Of a DNA stretch of 64,000 nt, positions 30,200 to 44,648 are shown piece by piece. Numbering within the stretch: position 1 is the first letter of the stretch; each line of letters opens with the position of its first letter. The notes under the pieces are model-generated. The model was given only the letters and a program-made list of their open reading frames with translations. It made no database searches and was not told where the DNA came from. The stretch comes from Onchocerca volvulus (Eukaryota; Nematoda; Chromadorea; Rhabditida; Onchocercidae). The DNA is taken from contig HG738138.1 in assembly GCA_000499405.2 (NCBI GenBank), forward strand, positions 21,119,753-21,183,752, given 5' to 3'. The position numbers and the translations under genes are program-made.

Positions 30200-32542
30200 A
30201 TTTTAACCTGAAAAGTAGCATACTGTTATGAAACCATTTGAATAGCTAGGATCGAGGAAGATCAACGCTATCCAATGAACAATATTACCAGCAGTGTTAC
30301 ATCCCCTAATCTTCTAAGATGAATGAAGCATTTTAATCGGAAGTTATTTTTCTCACAAACATTTTGCGCAAAACAGCGTGAATTCAGGTTCTTGTTGATT
30401 ACGAGAACCCGCTCATGCATCTATTATCTATATAACTGTTAGTTGCTTATAGTATCTAAGAAATTATCTGTGAAGTTCCATATGATTAATATCATAAGGT
30501 CACTGAATACTCTCCAATTGCCCTATGACCACATGCACGGAGAAATTTCCGCGCCGCCTACAAATCCTCTGATTATCACTAGCACTTCAACAGAATGTCC
30601 CAATTCAATCAGTTTTTCCTTCCTACTGCAAAGTTACATCTGCTACTCCATTCGTCTGCACGATTAGCACACCCTCATCACTTTCTAAACTATTTTCACA
30701 TTATTCGTAAAATTATCTAATTATCTCCCTTCCCATCTCCGGTCTATCCCGCGAAATTCCATTTACAATAGGGGGTGTGCCGTTGATACCATTATTGATT
30801 TTTTCCTCAATTTCTTTCATTCTGTCTCCATTTCTCCCAGTACATCCAGCATGCATAGCATCATTTCACTGTAAAGCCCAAATGAGAAATGAATGTTTCG
30901 GGACCAATCAATAGATAGATAATTCGAATCGAATTCGAAGTTCAACAGTTTGCAAAGTAAGAAGTTTCCCTTTCCTGGCAAAGTATCAGCAACGGAGATC
31001 TAAACAGAAGTTATGATCAATTCTTGTGTGAAAAGTTTCACATCTTATTGCTTCAACTTCCTTTACAATTTAAATTGCATGTGTCGTACGTGTCACTTAG
31101 ATGACAAAGAATCATGTGAATTTAGGAAAGTTCGCAAAGTTGTAATTAGCGAACAAGATATGCTATTTATAAGCCCAAAGTAAATGATAATTCTTTGATA
31201 AGGGAGGACATGTCCCATTTACATATATATGTTTAAAGACTGACACACAGATATGAAAATACACTAAGCAAGAAATTTACTTATTTTTTTCAACAATGTC
31301 AGTCGCAAGAAATTACGTAAAAAAAACGCTCTATCAATATTATTATTGATTGAAATTTTAAATTTCTAAAGAATTCATAGAAACAGCATCTCCAGTTTAG
31401 GATATCACTTTGATGTGTTGTTTATTTTGATTCTTTCACTCTTTCCACACTGTTAGTTGATTTCAAAATTGCAGCAATGCTTCAGTGTTATCAAAATTTT
31501 GACAGTTGAACCTTTCAACCAACTTTTCGAATTCCAAGCCACCAATTTGTATTTATTCACAATGTAATGAATAGAACTTCAAAAGAATTTCGAAATTTTA
31601 TGACAAACTGATTTGTCAATAAAAAAAAAAATAAGGTCACGGCATTTTAGCTGCATTAACAATGTGTATTGCTGAAGAATAAAGATAAAAAGAAGTAAGT
31701 TCTACTATAAATTGCACTGAATTTCCATTTAATTTCAACTGAAATAAAGCCAGGTTTATAATCTCTCTGTTCCAGGTTACAATCAACTTTTCAGATTAAC
31801 TTAAAGAATTTATCAAAGTTTTGCGTGAAGTACAAGAAAGGCCGTTTTTTCTAAGCTTTATTTACATATTCTTCAAGCCAGCTCTCCAGTAGATTATACT
31901 TTGCGTCTTTAATTATTGATTTAAAATTGTGAGGAATGCATTTTATTAAAATTATGTATTTTTTTATTTTTACTTTTTTTGAGACATTTTTTCCGTACAG
32001 AACAATGAACAATAAGTTGCTTGTTTGTCGAGCAAATGCATTGTTCATTTTGCAGAAAACTTTGCTTGCTAATCGTATTAAATCTATTTAATAACGACAA
32101 CTTGATGCATGCCATGCATTTACTGCCATTTCTGTGTGGTCAGCAAACGATTTTATTTGCTTAGAAATAAATCACTATTTCTTTTCCAGCATTAAAATTA
32201 GCTAGATTTTTGTTACATCATCCGATGTATAATATTATTATAGTTCATGCTTTTATTGAACTAATATAAGTCTACTGATTGATCGTTTAGATATTGATTA
32301 AAGAAATCTAGTTAATATTAAATCCAGAAATCCAAAATCAAAATTAATCATCAATAGTTGATGGAAAACCAAAATTTATGTAACAAATTTGTGCCATTTT
32401 TTTTTTTTTTCTGAAGAAACAAATTGCTGTAAAGATATTTTTGATACTTTTGATAAATATTTGATTCTCTTACCCTAAATAAATTCCGTTTGAAGCAATT
32501 TATTAATTTTCTCGAGGGCAATTTGATCTAGCCATTTTTTTT

Positions 32543-32575
<33 letters not shown>

Positions 32576-34615
32576 GTTGCCAAAAACTTCTGCAGGATTT
32601 TTGCTGAAATTGAATAGTGAACTGATGAATTATTCAATTTCTCCGTTCTTTATGCTTCATAAATTCGCTATACTTGTACAGATTTCAAAACATCTATTTA
32701 AAAAAATAATCCAGGCTGTATTTAAAGAATGGTTTCTCAATGTTTTGGCTTTACAATATTTTATTTAGAGCTATTAATTCGGAATAGTTTATTAATGTTC
32801 CAGTGCATTTCAAAATGTTTGTGCTGGTGATATTACATTTTTATGGATATGCATATACATAATCTTCAAAAATATTTTGAATTTTCTAAATTGTAAAGAA
32901 TTAAAATATTTCAGGAACTTCTAAGAAATTCGAATAGAGATTGTTTTATAAATTGCGATTTTTATGCAATAGCGAACACTTATTTGATGATGATTATAAC
33001 AATTGCTCAAATTTGCTCAAACAATTGCTTGTAAATCAAATTATTGAAGTTTACATCTGCTCATTTTTTAATAACAATATATTTCATCTGTTATTAAATC
33101 ATAAAATTGTTAAATTACGGTAAGCTTGCTAAATGTCAAGCACTATCGTGCTAAGGATTTTTGGATCGATATCTGCAAAACATTGAGATTAATTAACGTT
33201 TAATCAATTCTAAGGTTATTGAACGTTTAGAATTTTCGAATTCTTCAATATAGGTCTGAAAAATTTCGTCGATCACTTTTATTATGGAAGCAAGTAAAAT
33301 CATTATGGTTGCCACTAACCTAGTAAAATACATTCTTTTACTAAGGGATAATAAATAATAAACAATAAATTTTATGAATTTTTTCTAGAACCCAATTAAT
33401 GAAGTGCAGTGTAGATGTTCAAAATATAATCCAAATTATTTTACTGACTTTGTAATTCCTTCAATAACTGTGTGATCGCAAAAGAAAATTTTCTCCATAA
33501 GTTTTACAGGAAAGTTAATAAGCGATGATGTTTGATTCTATCTTTTCACCTGTATAATATCTGATTCTAAATATCTGTACTCATTTATTTTCTTGTGAAG
33601 AATTTCTAATGTTAACATTTTAATTTAATTCTTGTTGAAAACAGATGATGTTCATAGATTCATGTGAGAAAGTATTTTATATACCATATTCGTCTTGTCA
33701 GGAATATCAGGGAATATCGAGAATTCATCGAGGAGTTCATTTGAAAAACGTAATATTATTGTTTTATCTGTGTGATTGCGTATTTTTTTACATTAGAGGT
33801 ATTTGAATAAATCGAAATATGGGCAACTGCCAAATTACAAGGAACAAGTGAGTTTGATATGCTTGGAAATTATGAGATTACTGAAACCATAGTGACATCA
33901 GATATCAGCTTGTCCTCTTGTTGATTTCTTTTCATTTTGAAGAGAGTTATATCATTCGTTCATCAACTCTACTTTGTCATTTTATCAATCACTATTTAGG
34001 TACAGTTATCACTTGACTGTAGCCTTATTGATTTCTTTTTCTATTTTTATAAGAATACATCTTTACTTCATTAGTTGCCACAGACTTCTGCTTTGCTATC
34101 TTACCAATCATTATTTGGTTCAATTAAAGCAAAAAATAAGCTAAAATAGTAACAAAGTTTATAGTTTGCATCTGCCATTGCTCATATAAAGCTAAATAAG
34201 CTAAATGGCAGAACAATGATAGCTCGACCTATTTTAATGGCTTACTGTAATGACCTCTTTGTTAAATAAATCATCTTTTACTTTTCCGGATGCCAAAAAT
34301 ATCATCAAATCGAAAGAAGCTTTTGAAGAGATCTTATATCTGGAGCAGTCGTAAGATTTAATCAGCTTTCAGTTCAAAGAAGTTTCAATGATTGTCCTTT
34401 TTTTGGAACGCAGAGATCACTTTTATTTGCATAGAACCATTGCTGATAATATGAGATAACTGTGCCACATTTTGGAATAAGCATCTTATCATCGTTATCA
34501 ATTTATCTGATTCAATTTTAATGTGCTTTTATGAACACGGCGTTACATTATATTTCAGTCAATTCATTTTATCATTTTGCATTATTATTTTATTTTTGAT
34601 AATTAATTGCACAAA

Positions 34616-34723
34616 TCTTAAGCCTATTGCTAGTTTTTAAAATTAAAAAATTCCATTCCATTGAAAATTTTTTGTCATTTTCAATTCAGTTCATGAAAAA
34701 TTTCGTCCATTGAGGAAAAATTC
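34616..34723. repeat. Dispersed direct repeat, copy 1
   Basis: About 108 bp, including ttgtcattttcaattcagtt, recurs in the same orientation about 500 bp away at 35118-35225 with roughly 80 percent identity by eye. It is non-coding. Confidence 0.6.
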
Positions 34724-35117
34724 CAGTTCTCCCAGAGAGTACATTACTATTTCGAACCTTTGTTAAACAGTATTGAATTTGATCCATTAAATCAACGATG
34801 AACACTGAATTAATGAGAACGATCAATCCAAAAAAATATTTTGATTATGATGTAATCTTCCTAGAAGAATTAGTCAATCTAAAAAATAGATTTGCGATCA
34901 TTTTTTTTAATTTCATCCAATGCAAAAACCAATAGAAATTTTTATCTGACTACTTTAAATAAATTACATTTATCCTGGGAAATAAAACATTCAAAACAAT
35001 ACTTTTATCTCAGAAACACACTGCTCATCGATCACAGACAATAGAAAACGTTATGAAAACTGAATTATCACTCGAATCCATAAAATTCTTCTAGTAACTA
35101 TTCGCAGTGGATACGCA

Positions 35118-35225
35118 CTTAAATCTATTGTTAATTTTAAAAATTTCATTCCATTAAAATTTTTTTGTCATTTTCAATTCAATTTATGAAAAATTCCGGA
35201 AAACTCGCCCATTCAAGAAAAATTC
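35118..35225. repeat. Dispersed direct repeat, copy 2
   Basis: Partner of 34616-34723, with the same order of short blocks (ctattg, ttccattcca-like, ttgtcattttcaattcaatt, cccattcaagaaaaattc). Confidence 0.6.
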
Positions 35226-35484
35226 TTTTAATTTTTGAAAAGAGATAATAATAAATATTATCCAAAATCGAAGAAAAAAAAATATATATATATATTTTTT
35301 TGCTTAGAAACATGATAATTTCGAAATAATATAAATCAATTCTTCAAAAATGCTGAAAGCTAATTGGTTTGGCAAACTTTTATAAGAAACTCTTTTTAAC
35401 TCCTCAATTTCCTTATTGTTTATTCAAAATGACCCACTGGTCTCTTTCCGGAAATTCTTTAAAAATTTCACTCATGCAGGAAGC

Positions 35485-38400
35485 TTATAAATTTTTTTGA
35501 GAAGAAATGACAAGTTGGAACCGAATTGAAACCTGGCATTTTGTGGTACTTAAATAAAAATCTTTAGAATTAATGGTAACATCAATTGCGTTTGGAAGAT
35601 TGCATGAGCGTGAAACATGTGTTATCACACCTGGCATACTTAATAATTCCACAATACTACTGCTTTGATTCTGTTCAGGTAGGACTATACAACCGAAATC
35701 CCAATCATATACTGTCTTTCTCCAGCAAACAGCGAATTCCGTCGGCTGAATTGTGCTGGAAAACAGTTCTGGATGTCGAATTTGAAGTGCCTAAAAAAAA
35801 AAAAAAAAAAAGAATCAGTCATTTTGTTTCATTCACAAAAATTCATTGGTACTTGAAATTAATTTACCTTCCAGTTTGAAGTTTTTTCAGAGACAGGAAC
35901 GAGACATCAATCATTCTAATCCCAGTACTAGTCGGAAACACATAAAGTAAATAGTTCGCACGTTTATTTAGTGGTTTAAATTTTTATTAAGAAAAGTTGG
36001 AAGTCGAGATCCTAGCAAAACATACATTAATTAAAGTTATAACTCCATCAAATGTGAAATTGGCTCGAATATTGCGAAGAAGAATCTTTCTGGGTAACTT
36101 CTCCTGAACAGCCCATCGATGCAACGAACTATCAGTAAATCGGGCAAAATAAATCGGAGTTGCACTACTCAGAATTAATTCCTGACATTCCGGCATTGCT
36201 TCCAAAACCTTGAAGAAGACGGAGTGAAAAACTTAGCATAGTAAGTATAAAAACATCTAAATTAGTTGCATCATTTAAGAAATCTTGACTTTTTGAATTA
36301 AGCATTTGACAACTCTTGAAATCCGTCAGATTTGAAGTGCCGCTGTTTAAGTTTCTATCCATTACTGAATAAGTCTTGTAAGTCATGTAGAAATGAATTG
36401 TAAAAATTAATAAAACTAATGAATCAAGCCAATATGTGTTCAGTTTGTGCTAATCTTCGCAACATTCAGACTTTTTTGATGTTGCGAAGAAATTCGAAGT
36501 TGCTAGAACACAATCAGAGCATCTGAATTAGAGGAACAACAGAAGATGTTCTCCAATATCATATCGTAGTTGTAAAGCAAAAAAGTATTTTAGGTCACGG
36601 CATGACATGAAAACAATAAACTGTTTAGTTGACGTTCAAGATCAATGATCAGGGAATCAGAAAATGAGTAAATGATTACAATGATAATTAATCTATGATT
36701 TGAAGCAGATAATTATTGCGAGAATAGAAAGACAGATACATCAACTTATAGAAGAATGAATTAAGAGTGTATAATCGTGAATATTTCTATATTTATTAAA
36801 GGGTCATAAATTCTAAGTTTTCAAGTTTTTTGTCAGCAATATAATATTATGATTGAAGTTTTAAAGTCCAAATAAATAGTTGCGTTCTATTAGAATTTAA
36901 TGAAAAAGAGAAAAATAAGATGATGGTTTCAGAAATTTTAAAAGAAACTGTTTTCAATCAGAAATGTAAATGTGAGATGTGTGGAACGATGTTGAAATCT
37001 TGGATTCATCTTTTTTTCCTTTTTATACAGCATATTATGATTAAAGTTTTAAAGTTGAAATAAATGATTGCGTTCTATTTGAAGTAAATTAATTGAAATA
37101 AGACGAATGAATTTTAATTTACAATTAACCAAATGCAAAATTGCAGCATAAGTTATAATTACTAACCAAATCATCCAGAAGGCATTGTTCAAAATGGGAA
37201 AGTTCAACGCTCAACCTTTGACAACGTGTACGCATTAACAGTTCGCAGAAATATTCCGATGGTAATCGAAAACGGCACAAAGTGAAGACTAAACGTGTAG
37301 CATTGCTGAAATTTATGAGAAAAAATTTTTTGTCAATTTAATTCGAAAAGTTTTGAAATTTAACAGAAGACATTTGTAATTTTTTTCGTGTAAAGTGCGA
37401 TTGGAAAGTAAACAACACAACACAAAATATAATTCGGTCTATTCCCGCATTATATATGCTATCTCATTTCTTTTTCGTCGCATTTATTGTGACACATCAA
37501 TTACATTATTCGCTGAGAGAAGGAAGAAAAAAAAAAACTAAATTCATTTTAGAATTTTAGAAAAAACGATCTTTATTTTTGAAAAGTTTGCAAGTAATAT
37601 TTCGAAAGCCTAAATTTCGCACTGCTTTCGAACAGCTGCAAGATAAGAACACTTCAGTCAGAAATCTTCACTGATCAAATCTTTTGATTCACCTTGACAT
37701 ATTATCAATATAATTATATAATATTGTTGAGGTAAAATTACTTAATTAATTAATCTCAATTGATTAATCAATATTCCTTTTCACCAAGAATTATCGAGAA
37801 GAGAACTATCATAATGTCCAATATCAAACGGATATATCCATTTCTGTTTTATTCCGAGATTTTCAGTCTTGACATAGTCAAATTTAGTGCAATATTTGGA
37901 AGCACTTTAAACTTATAAAACAAAATTCTCATAAGATACACCATCAGCAGAATTCTTTATCTATCTAATTACTGTACAGTACGACATAATCCCAATTTTT
38001 TGCACTTTAATTTGTTTTTTTTTTTTTCAAGTTTTTGTTTCCAAAGTTTTTCGTCCAATTTTCTAATTTATCTTCCAATTATTTTCCCATTCCTATCTTA
38101 TTCTCAATAAAGTTATCCAATTTTATTAAAAACAAATAAAAAGTTATTGCACAATATGGTCTAATTTGATCATCATTCAGTCCATTGTTTTTAAACAGTT
38201 TTTTAAAAATTCTGAATCCAGTAAACTAATGAAATAATGTGAAAAGAAAAGTAATTCAAATGAATGATAATTTTAGGTTCAAAATCGTAGGAGATTCCCA
38301 AAAATAACATGGCTTTAAAATTTTTTAAAGTAAAAAAAATGAATATATTTTTGAAAGCGAAAAAATTCCAAAATATCTTCTTTTCTCCTTATTTACAATG

Positions 38401-39633
38401 TCAAACTCTTTCTATATCAATGAAAATTGTGGCTTAGAAAAATGCTATGTGATTAATTAAAAAGGTCAACAAAAGAATTAAAATCATTAAATTAATGATA
38501 ATTCTTTAGCAATAGAAATCCAAGAATTGATTATGAACATACTTAATTCTGACCCAACTTTTGCATAAACTATTGTACAGATCAGTGGTGATTGCAATGC
38601 CCGAAAAGGAAAGTGTGCCGTGAATGCTTGCTTCTTTGAACTGTTGATCCAAATAACTCAGCAAATTTCCCGACAAATCGTTACGATCTGTGAAAATTTG
38701 ATGATTTCATCATATCAAAGAATCTTCTTTTGCTATTAATATTATTCATAATTTATCGCCTTTATTTCCTTTCTCACACTTTCCACAAAATTTAATTTGT
38801 AATTTTTTTTCAAATAGTATCTTTAAATTAATGAAATCTAAGGTCTCTCATATCGACTGAATGCATCAACAAACTTATTAATATTAACAAAAAATTTCAT
38901 CTTATTCCCTTGATATTATAGTGATATGATAATGAAAACTGACCACCAGTATAATCCTCATCCTTGAAGAGTTCCCGATATTTCACTACGGAAGATGCTT
39001 TTCGAGTGAATTTCACGAATAATCGTCTTTTTCTGTTTGCTTTCAAGATCAACGATGTTTGCAATCGTCCAAATGGTCGAGCTCGTTTCTCGCAACCGCA
39101 CATGCTAATTCTTAAAATGATATTACTTAAGATTAGTCTACTAGCATGAGTTATTAGCAAAATTAATCTACAACCCTGGAACTAAGCCTATAACATCTAT
39201 TTATATTTAAAAAAAAGGTATCAGGTTGAATCCTCATGAAACTAAGTTTCAAATTGAGAATGAAAATAAAGCGAGTAAGATGCAATTTGGAGAAGTAAGC
39301 AAAATTTGTTAAAATTATTAAAACTTCATTTTTTCCGGATTTCAATTAAGGAGAAGATTCTGGAGCGTGGCATCTCAGTACTCACCCCATTTCGATAACT
39401 TCCGGTCGGCATAATAAGTGGACATTTCGTTTTATCAATTTGTAAAATTGTTTGTTAACACGTTGAGCTCGCAACAATTCCGGATGGCTTAAGTATGAGA
39501 ATACTCGATGAATTACAGTTTCTGGAAGATTTGTCAACTGCATATCATAAATGGTATTACCATCTGAGCTTAAATTCTTCATTTTCATGAATTCTACTGA
39601 TGTAGACGGAATTCCGGATGCTTCTGAGTTCAT
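35485..39633 (-). CDS. F-box protein
   Basis: F-box proteins link substrates to SCF ubiquitin ligases through SKP1; nematodes have large, fast-evolving sets. Six exons join in phase to 393 residues: 39633-39386, 39104-38944, 38687-38543, 37305-37167, 36208-36026 and 35790-35485. The F-box is in exon 1, about residues 33-70 (LTNLPETVIHRVFSYLSHPE, then LLRAQRVNKQFYKLI). Exon 2 is strongly basic (ANRKRRLFVKFTRKASS). The rest has no clear LRR, WD40 or FTH motif, but includes hydrophobic-periodic segments such as TRLVFTLCRFRLPSEYF, ECQELILSSATPIYF and LQIRHPELF, which may form a substrate-binding repeat fold. The end of exon 2 has two possible donors three bases apart (gtggtc or gtcagt), changing one Gly. 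The last exon ends SSQKNL at a TAA. The start is the only ATG upstream of the F-box in that frame. Confidence 0.9.
36835..37090. repeat. Pair of direct repeats inside an F-box intron
   Basis: Copies at about 36835-36900 and 37026-37090 share ttatgattRaagttttaaag and aaataaatRRttgcgttcta in the same order and orientation. Both lie in the intron between exons 4 and 5 of the F-box gene. Confidence 0.6.
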
Positions 39634-42600
39634 CTGAAGTAAAAAAATTTGGCGGATTCTGTAATTTCAATATTTCGGGCTTTCACTATTTCTCCGACAA
39701 ATTTATATTTCAAAGAAACAGGGAATATTTGTCCTCAATTATTAAACGAATCATTTGTTATATTTGGAAATTTCAGGAATGGAAACTAATACTAAATTTT
39801 GAAAAGGAATTTTTTAAAACGATGGATGAAAAAATCGGTTCAGGAAATCAAAAATACCCGAAAAAAAAGTAAAAGATCAGATGTATTAATTGGAAAGCAT
39901 ATGAATGAAAGTGATAAGATGTCATCTGTGTTCAATTGCATGACAGCAGGTGTTTGATTGTTAGGAGAGAGAGGGATTATGGGCATGTGTCGATAACAAG
40001 TGTACTTGAAATAAGAAAAAGATTATTGGACTCCAAAAGCGGATGTTGTTAACCGGAGAAGTGACCCGGAAATAAGGAAATCGTCATATACAAGTGGCAG
40101 GTGATGTGTTTGTTTCAGAAATTTTAAAAGCAATCGAAAAACTGGAAAGGAAGAAACGGATGAGCCAAGACAGATCCGGAAATGATAAGGGAAATGAAAA
40201 ATGCAAGGAACACAGCATTTTGATATAAAATCAGAAATGTATTAGAATATTTCAGTCAGAATGCTACATGTCACCAATCTCAAAACTTGTTCTAATTTCC
40301 AACTTTGCAACATTTTCATGATTCCTAATTTCTACTTTTGATTTTGCTCTTTTTTTGAGGAGTAAAGAGATAAGCAAAAAGATCCTTTATGCATAATTAT
40401 GAAAAAATCAGTGAATTTAATGAAGATTCAAATAACTCAAAAAGAAAAAAAAAAGAGAAAAAATTGAAATGAAGAAAAAAAGAAGATGGAAAATTATGAC
40501 GTATCAGTAATAGACAAGTTTAACCTGAAAATATGTAAAAAGAAAGGATGTGAGATGAGATGTTGTAGATGAAGTATCGAATGGATATGAAATTCGAGAA
40601 TATAATCATCAATCCATCAAAGAGACAACAATTTAGACGCTGAAGTAATTTTAAACAGGTAAAGATTGTCAATCAACGAGATTCTGAGGCCATGACGAAA
40701 TAGCTCTGCTTTAACTGATATGAATGATTGATTTCTTGATTGGACCAAAAAAATAATATTGAAGTATGTAATTTTATCAGTATTCTTAATATTTTATGAT
40801 TCTGGTAACATTCTGGCAATAGAATATTGGAAATCTACTTTATATTATAAAATTACATAAATCATATCGAGCAAAACAAAGTTCTATAAGATTTAAAATT
40901 AAGTTTCCAATGCTGTGAAGTCTAAAAAGTTTCACAAAGTTGAATTTAAGATAAAAATTAAGCCACACTGTAATGATTTCGAGAAATAGCTTGCAAATTC
41001 GAAAATTTAACTTCGATTCTATAAGTCAGTAACTTAGTCGAGCTCGTATTTGTCAGAAAATGACCATTCACAACTTCAAAATCTCTATTTATCTGATAGT
41101 TGAAAAATTGGTATTTATGCTTAAAAGACCGTTTAAGCTGGATTATAGGAATTGTGATGACAGGAAGAAAGGAAGAAATGATGAGGAAGATATTTGAAGT
41201 AATGATGATATATTTATGGGTACTTCTTCCCTCAACAGACGTCAGTCAAAGTTTGACAGTTCTGAAAATCAGACGTCAATTACAGCTATAAAAGCAACAG
41301 CCGAATCTAATGCATAGCTGATGGCCAATTTCATAAGGTGTCAAAAACAACTTCAATTTGTAAGAGCATTTTAAAAAAAGAATATTATTTCGAAGCATAT
41401 TTGCTTAACAAGTGCTGCAAATTCGGAAATCAAGAAAATGATTTCGTCAGGGCAATGACAATCATGAACGTGAAAATGAACCATCCATTAGGTGAACAAT
41501 CGGAAAGTACGATTGCCTGTCGATTCGTAAGGAAATGATTTCTAAATTTCTTCTCTCACATTTAAATTGCCTCATTATGAACATCTTTTACATGATGGCA
41601 TGCATATAAACATAATAGTGAAATTATTCACAACAAAAACTATTGCAAAGCCATCTTTCAAATTCATTAAATATCAAGTCTTTGAATTCAATCGATTTGT
41701 CTTTTATAATTTTACATGCTATGCTCTTCTCAGTAACTTTCAAAATTACTCGATAATTCCTCACACTCTTCTGCTATATTTTCATTTTGTTCCTTTAGTT
41801 GCTGTAGCAACCGCTAAGATTATATTTTATCAATTCCTCATTTAACTATTTTTTAAAAAATTTTTTAGAAATGATAGCATATTTGAGAAAAAGAAAATGC
41901 TAATTAAAAAGAAAAGTAAAATAATGAACCAATCCGTCTATTGAATAACTATTCAGTCATATTTTTGAGCAAAAATTTTGAAAGTTATAAAGAGGTATAT
42001 TATATTTATTGATCTTAGAGTTTTGATATTTAATGAAATTCAAAGATGATCTTGAAATAATTCTTATTGTGAACTATTTCATTCCTATGTTCATATCCTA
42101 CTATACAGAAAATTATGAACAACTTAAGTTTGAGAGAAGAAAAAACACTTAAAGTACCGAAACTTACGAACTAGACAATCTCTCTTTCAATTCAACAGAC
42201 AAGACAATTGGCTTGACGTTTTCCGTAAATTGATGATGTAGGTTTTTTTGATTTTTTTTTTTTTTTTTAAGAGCACAAAATTTAATCCTCTTTTTGAACC
42301 TAATTTTTTGGATTTAATCCCCTAATTTTTTAGGTTAGTACTGCACGCCATTAATAACGAAAGCACTAATTAAGAAGCATAAAAGATTAACACTATTTTT
42401 TGTAAACTACAAAACAACGCAATTACTTGGTAGTGAAAAAAAAGAGGAAATTTTCCTTCCTATTCATTTCTCTAATAAACCATCAATAGATTGATTGATC
42501 GGCCTTGAAACTGTGCTTTTAGAGCAATCCTGAATGGATGGGCTAATGGAAAAGAATGACAGAAATGATTATTTACCATCTTTTTTATTTACTTGCATTG

Positions 42601-42781
42601 TAAGAGAAATGTTTCATCTGCTAACAGATTAAAGGCCGAATTTAAAAGGTCAAAAAGATCTGAACTGAAACGAAAGTTTTGATCTTTCAGCAAAAATGAT
42701 GCAATTTATGAATTATAGCAACGAATACATGTCTCAAATTAGAATTTCCTAATAACGGCTCAAAAAACTTGCACACTTCCG

Positions 42782-42844
42782 TTAGTGGTATTATTTAATC
42801 AGTTAGTAGTACCATGTAATTAATTAGTGGTACCATGTAATCAC
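42782..42844. repeat. Three-copy tandem repeat of about 21 bp
   Basis: Units begin at 42782, 42803 and 42824 and follow the pattern ttagtRgtaYYatgtaatYa with few differences. Confidence 0.65.
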
Positions 42845-44476
42845 TAAATAAGTTATATTAATAAGTAAGCTGACTATTTAGATGAATTGCTTGTTGATTA
42901 GTCATTGAAGAACTAAATTACAAGCCAAGAACTAAAAAAACACTGAGACTGAAAATGGCTTTTGTTGATTGATTAAAATATAAAATTTTATAATCGATAA
43001 TTGCGGTCATCGAAACCAAAGAGTATCTCCGAGCATCTCTTTCATCCCGCAATGCGATTATTTTTACTTCTCTTCTTTTTCATTCTTAAATGCTTCTCCA
43101 CTGAATCATTTGGGATACATTTAAGGGGAACAATTTACGAGCTTCCATCAAAACTCTAAATAATAAAATAAAACACTTCAAACCAAACATACATCATTAT
43201 CGGCGGCGACTTTTTGAAGATAGCAAAATAATTTCGAGAAAATTCTTCGATCAAATGGTGAGGTGGTGGTTGGCAAAGTGTTTCTGTGACTTATTGATTA
43301 GATATTATATTTCAATAAAGATATTTAAATAAATGGCAAGAAAGAAATCAGCTAATGAATGGAATGAAAAGAAATTATTAAAAATTACGGAGTAGTTTTT
43401 GCAGGTCATTGCTAATAATTCATGAACATAAATTAGAAATTTCCATTGTAAAGTTAAGAAGAAAGTAAACAGATTACAATTCTTCTAGCTCATAGTTATG
43501 AGTAAAAACAAAGAATTGAAACTGATTCCATTAATTATTGTTTCTAGCAATTAAATATAATCAGGATAATACAACTTTGATGTCATGTTTATCAGTATTA
43601 TCACAATTACTGTCATCAGGAGCATTTTTAGAGATGCATGCAGTTCGAAGATGATAAAAAAGGAACTAACAAAACGGTTTTACGGTAAACATCAAAGGTG
43701 GATTAAAAGAATAACATAAACGAAAATTTTCTTGTCTAATCATCATCAATCGTGAAAGCCAAAAAAAGGAGAAACGAATGGAAGGGGAAAAATCTTAATT
43801 GCGAACTTCTAAAAGTAGATTTAGGTTTGGTAGACGAAATTTTAGTGATAATAATGATGATATCTGTTTCGATAATGTTTAAACAATGAGGATGATGGAA
43901 TGAACATTCATCGAGCAAAGGCTTTTCATGAGCCTTTATACAAGTCCGAATGATGGTGGTAATAAATAACGATGATCATAATCAAACTTATCACAACAAG
44001 AATAAACGACTCTGATTGTAAAATCACTTCAGTGTTTGAGGAAGAATTCTTCTCAGAACAATTTGAAAATTAACAATATAAAAATGGCACAGTTCTATAA
44101 AATAAGGATATATTGAAAGTCATAATAACTGCTTGGTGCTAATGGCATCATTTGATATATTCATCTTTAAACTATCATATTATAATCAATATTTCGTTTC
44201 ACTCATAATTCTGATCTTATAATAACCAACTTTTTCTATTTCAGTTGTTAGTTATTTTTCCAAAATAATTTCTGGGATAACATCTTGGCATTAGTTGAAA
44301 TATCCAATCCACAGATTAATTCAATATTTCATCATAAAAATAATAAAGACTAATAATAAAATTAAACTGACTCCAGTCCCCATTGGTTCAAAAATTTGAC
44401 AGATTCTTTGGAGTCAACAATGACTGAAGCTTAATATTAGTCTTTATTGCTCTCATTTATTTAATTTGTTCTCATT

Positions 44477-44648
44477 TGCTTAGTCAATAAGATAATCGAC
44501 CAATAAGTGCAACAATTGTGTGCAGAAATTATATTGTTATGAAGGAAGAAAATATTTATAAAAATTAAATGATAGAAATAAATTTATGTTTATTTCTATC
44601 ATTTGAAATATGCATTTATTGACCGAATATCATAATTGACTAAGCAAT
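44477..44648. repeat. Large imperfect palindrome (foldback element)
   Basis: The core is a perfect 16-bp inverted repeat (44567-44582 with 44589-44604; left arm aaatgatagaaataaa) around a 6-nt loop. The outer arms also pair: 44477-44512 with about 44611-44648, starting gcttagtcaat on each strand, with roughly three quarters identity. Overall it is about 170 bp and non-coding. Confidence 0.65.

Larger units (their letters stand above)
30200..35484. other. Intergenic region with dispersed direct repeats
   Basis: About 5.3 kb without a recognisable gene. A less AT-rich block at 30500-30850 just upstream of glutaredoxin-3 may be promoter sequence, but no known site stands out. Other contents are long T-runs (near 32545-32574) and two copies of a 110-bp repeat (34616-34723 and 35118-35225). 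Open frames at 31851-32115 (-), 32577-32768 (+) and 32941-33123 (+) look like random AT-rich translation. Confidence 0.5.

Noticed and set aside
32530..32574. Very long T-run as a terminator or retroelement tail
   Set aside because: Long A/T runs are frequent throughout the window, and no element body or flanking duplication accompanies this one.
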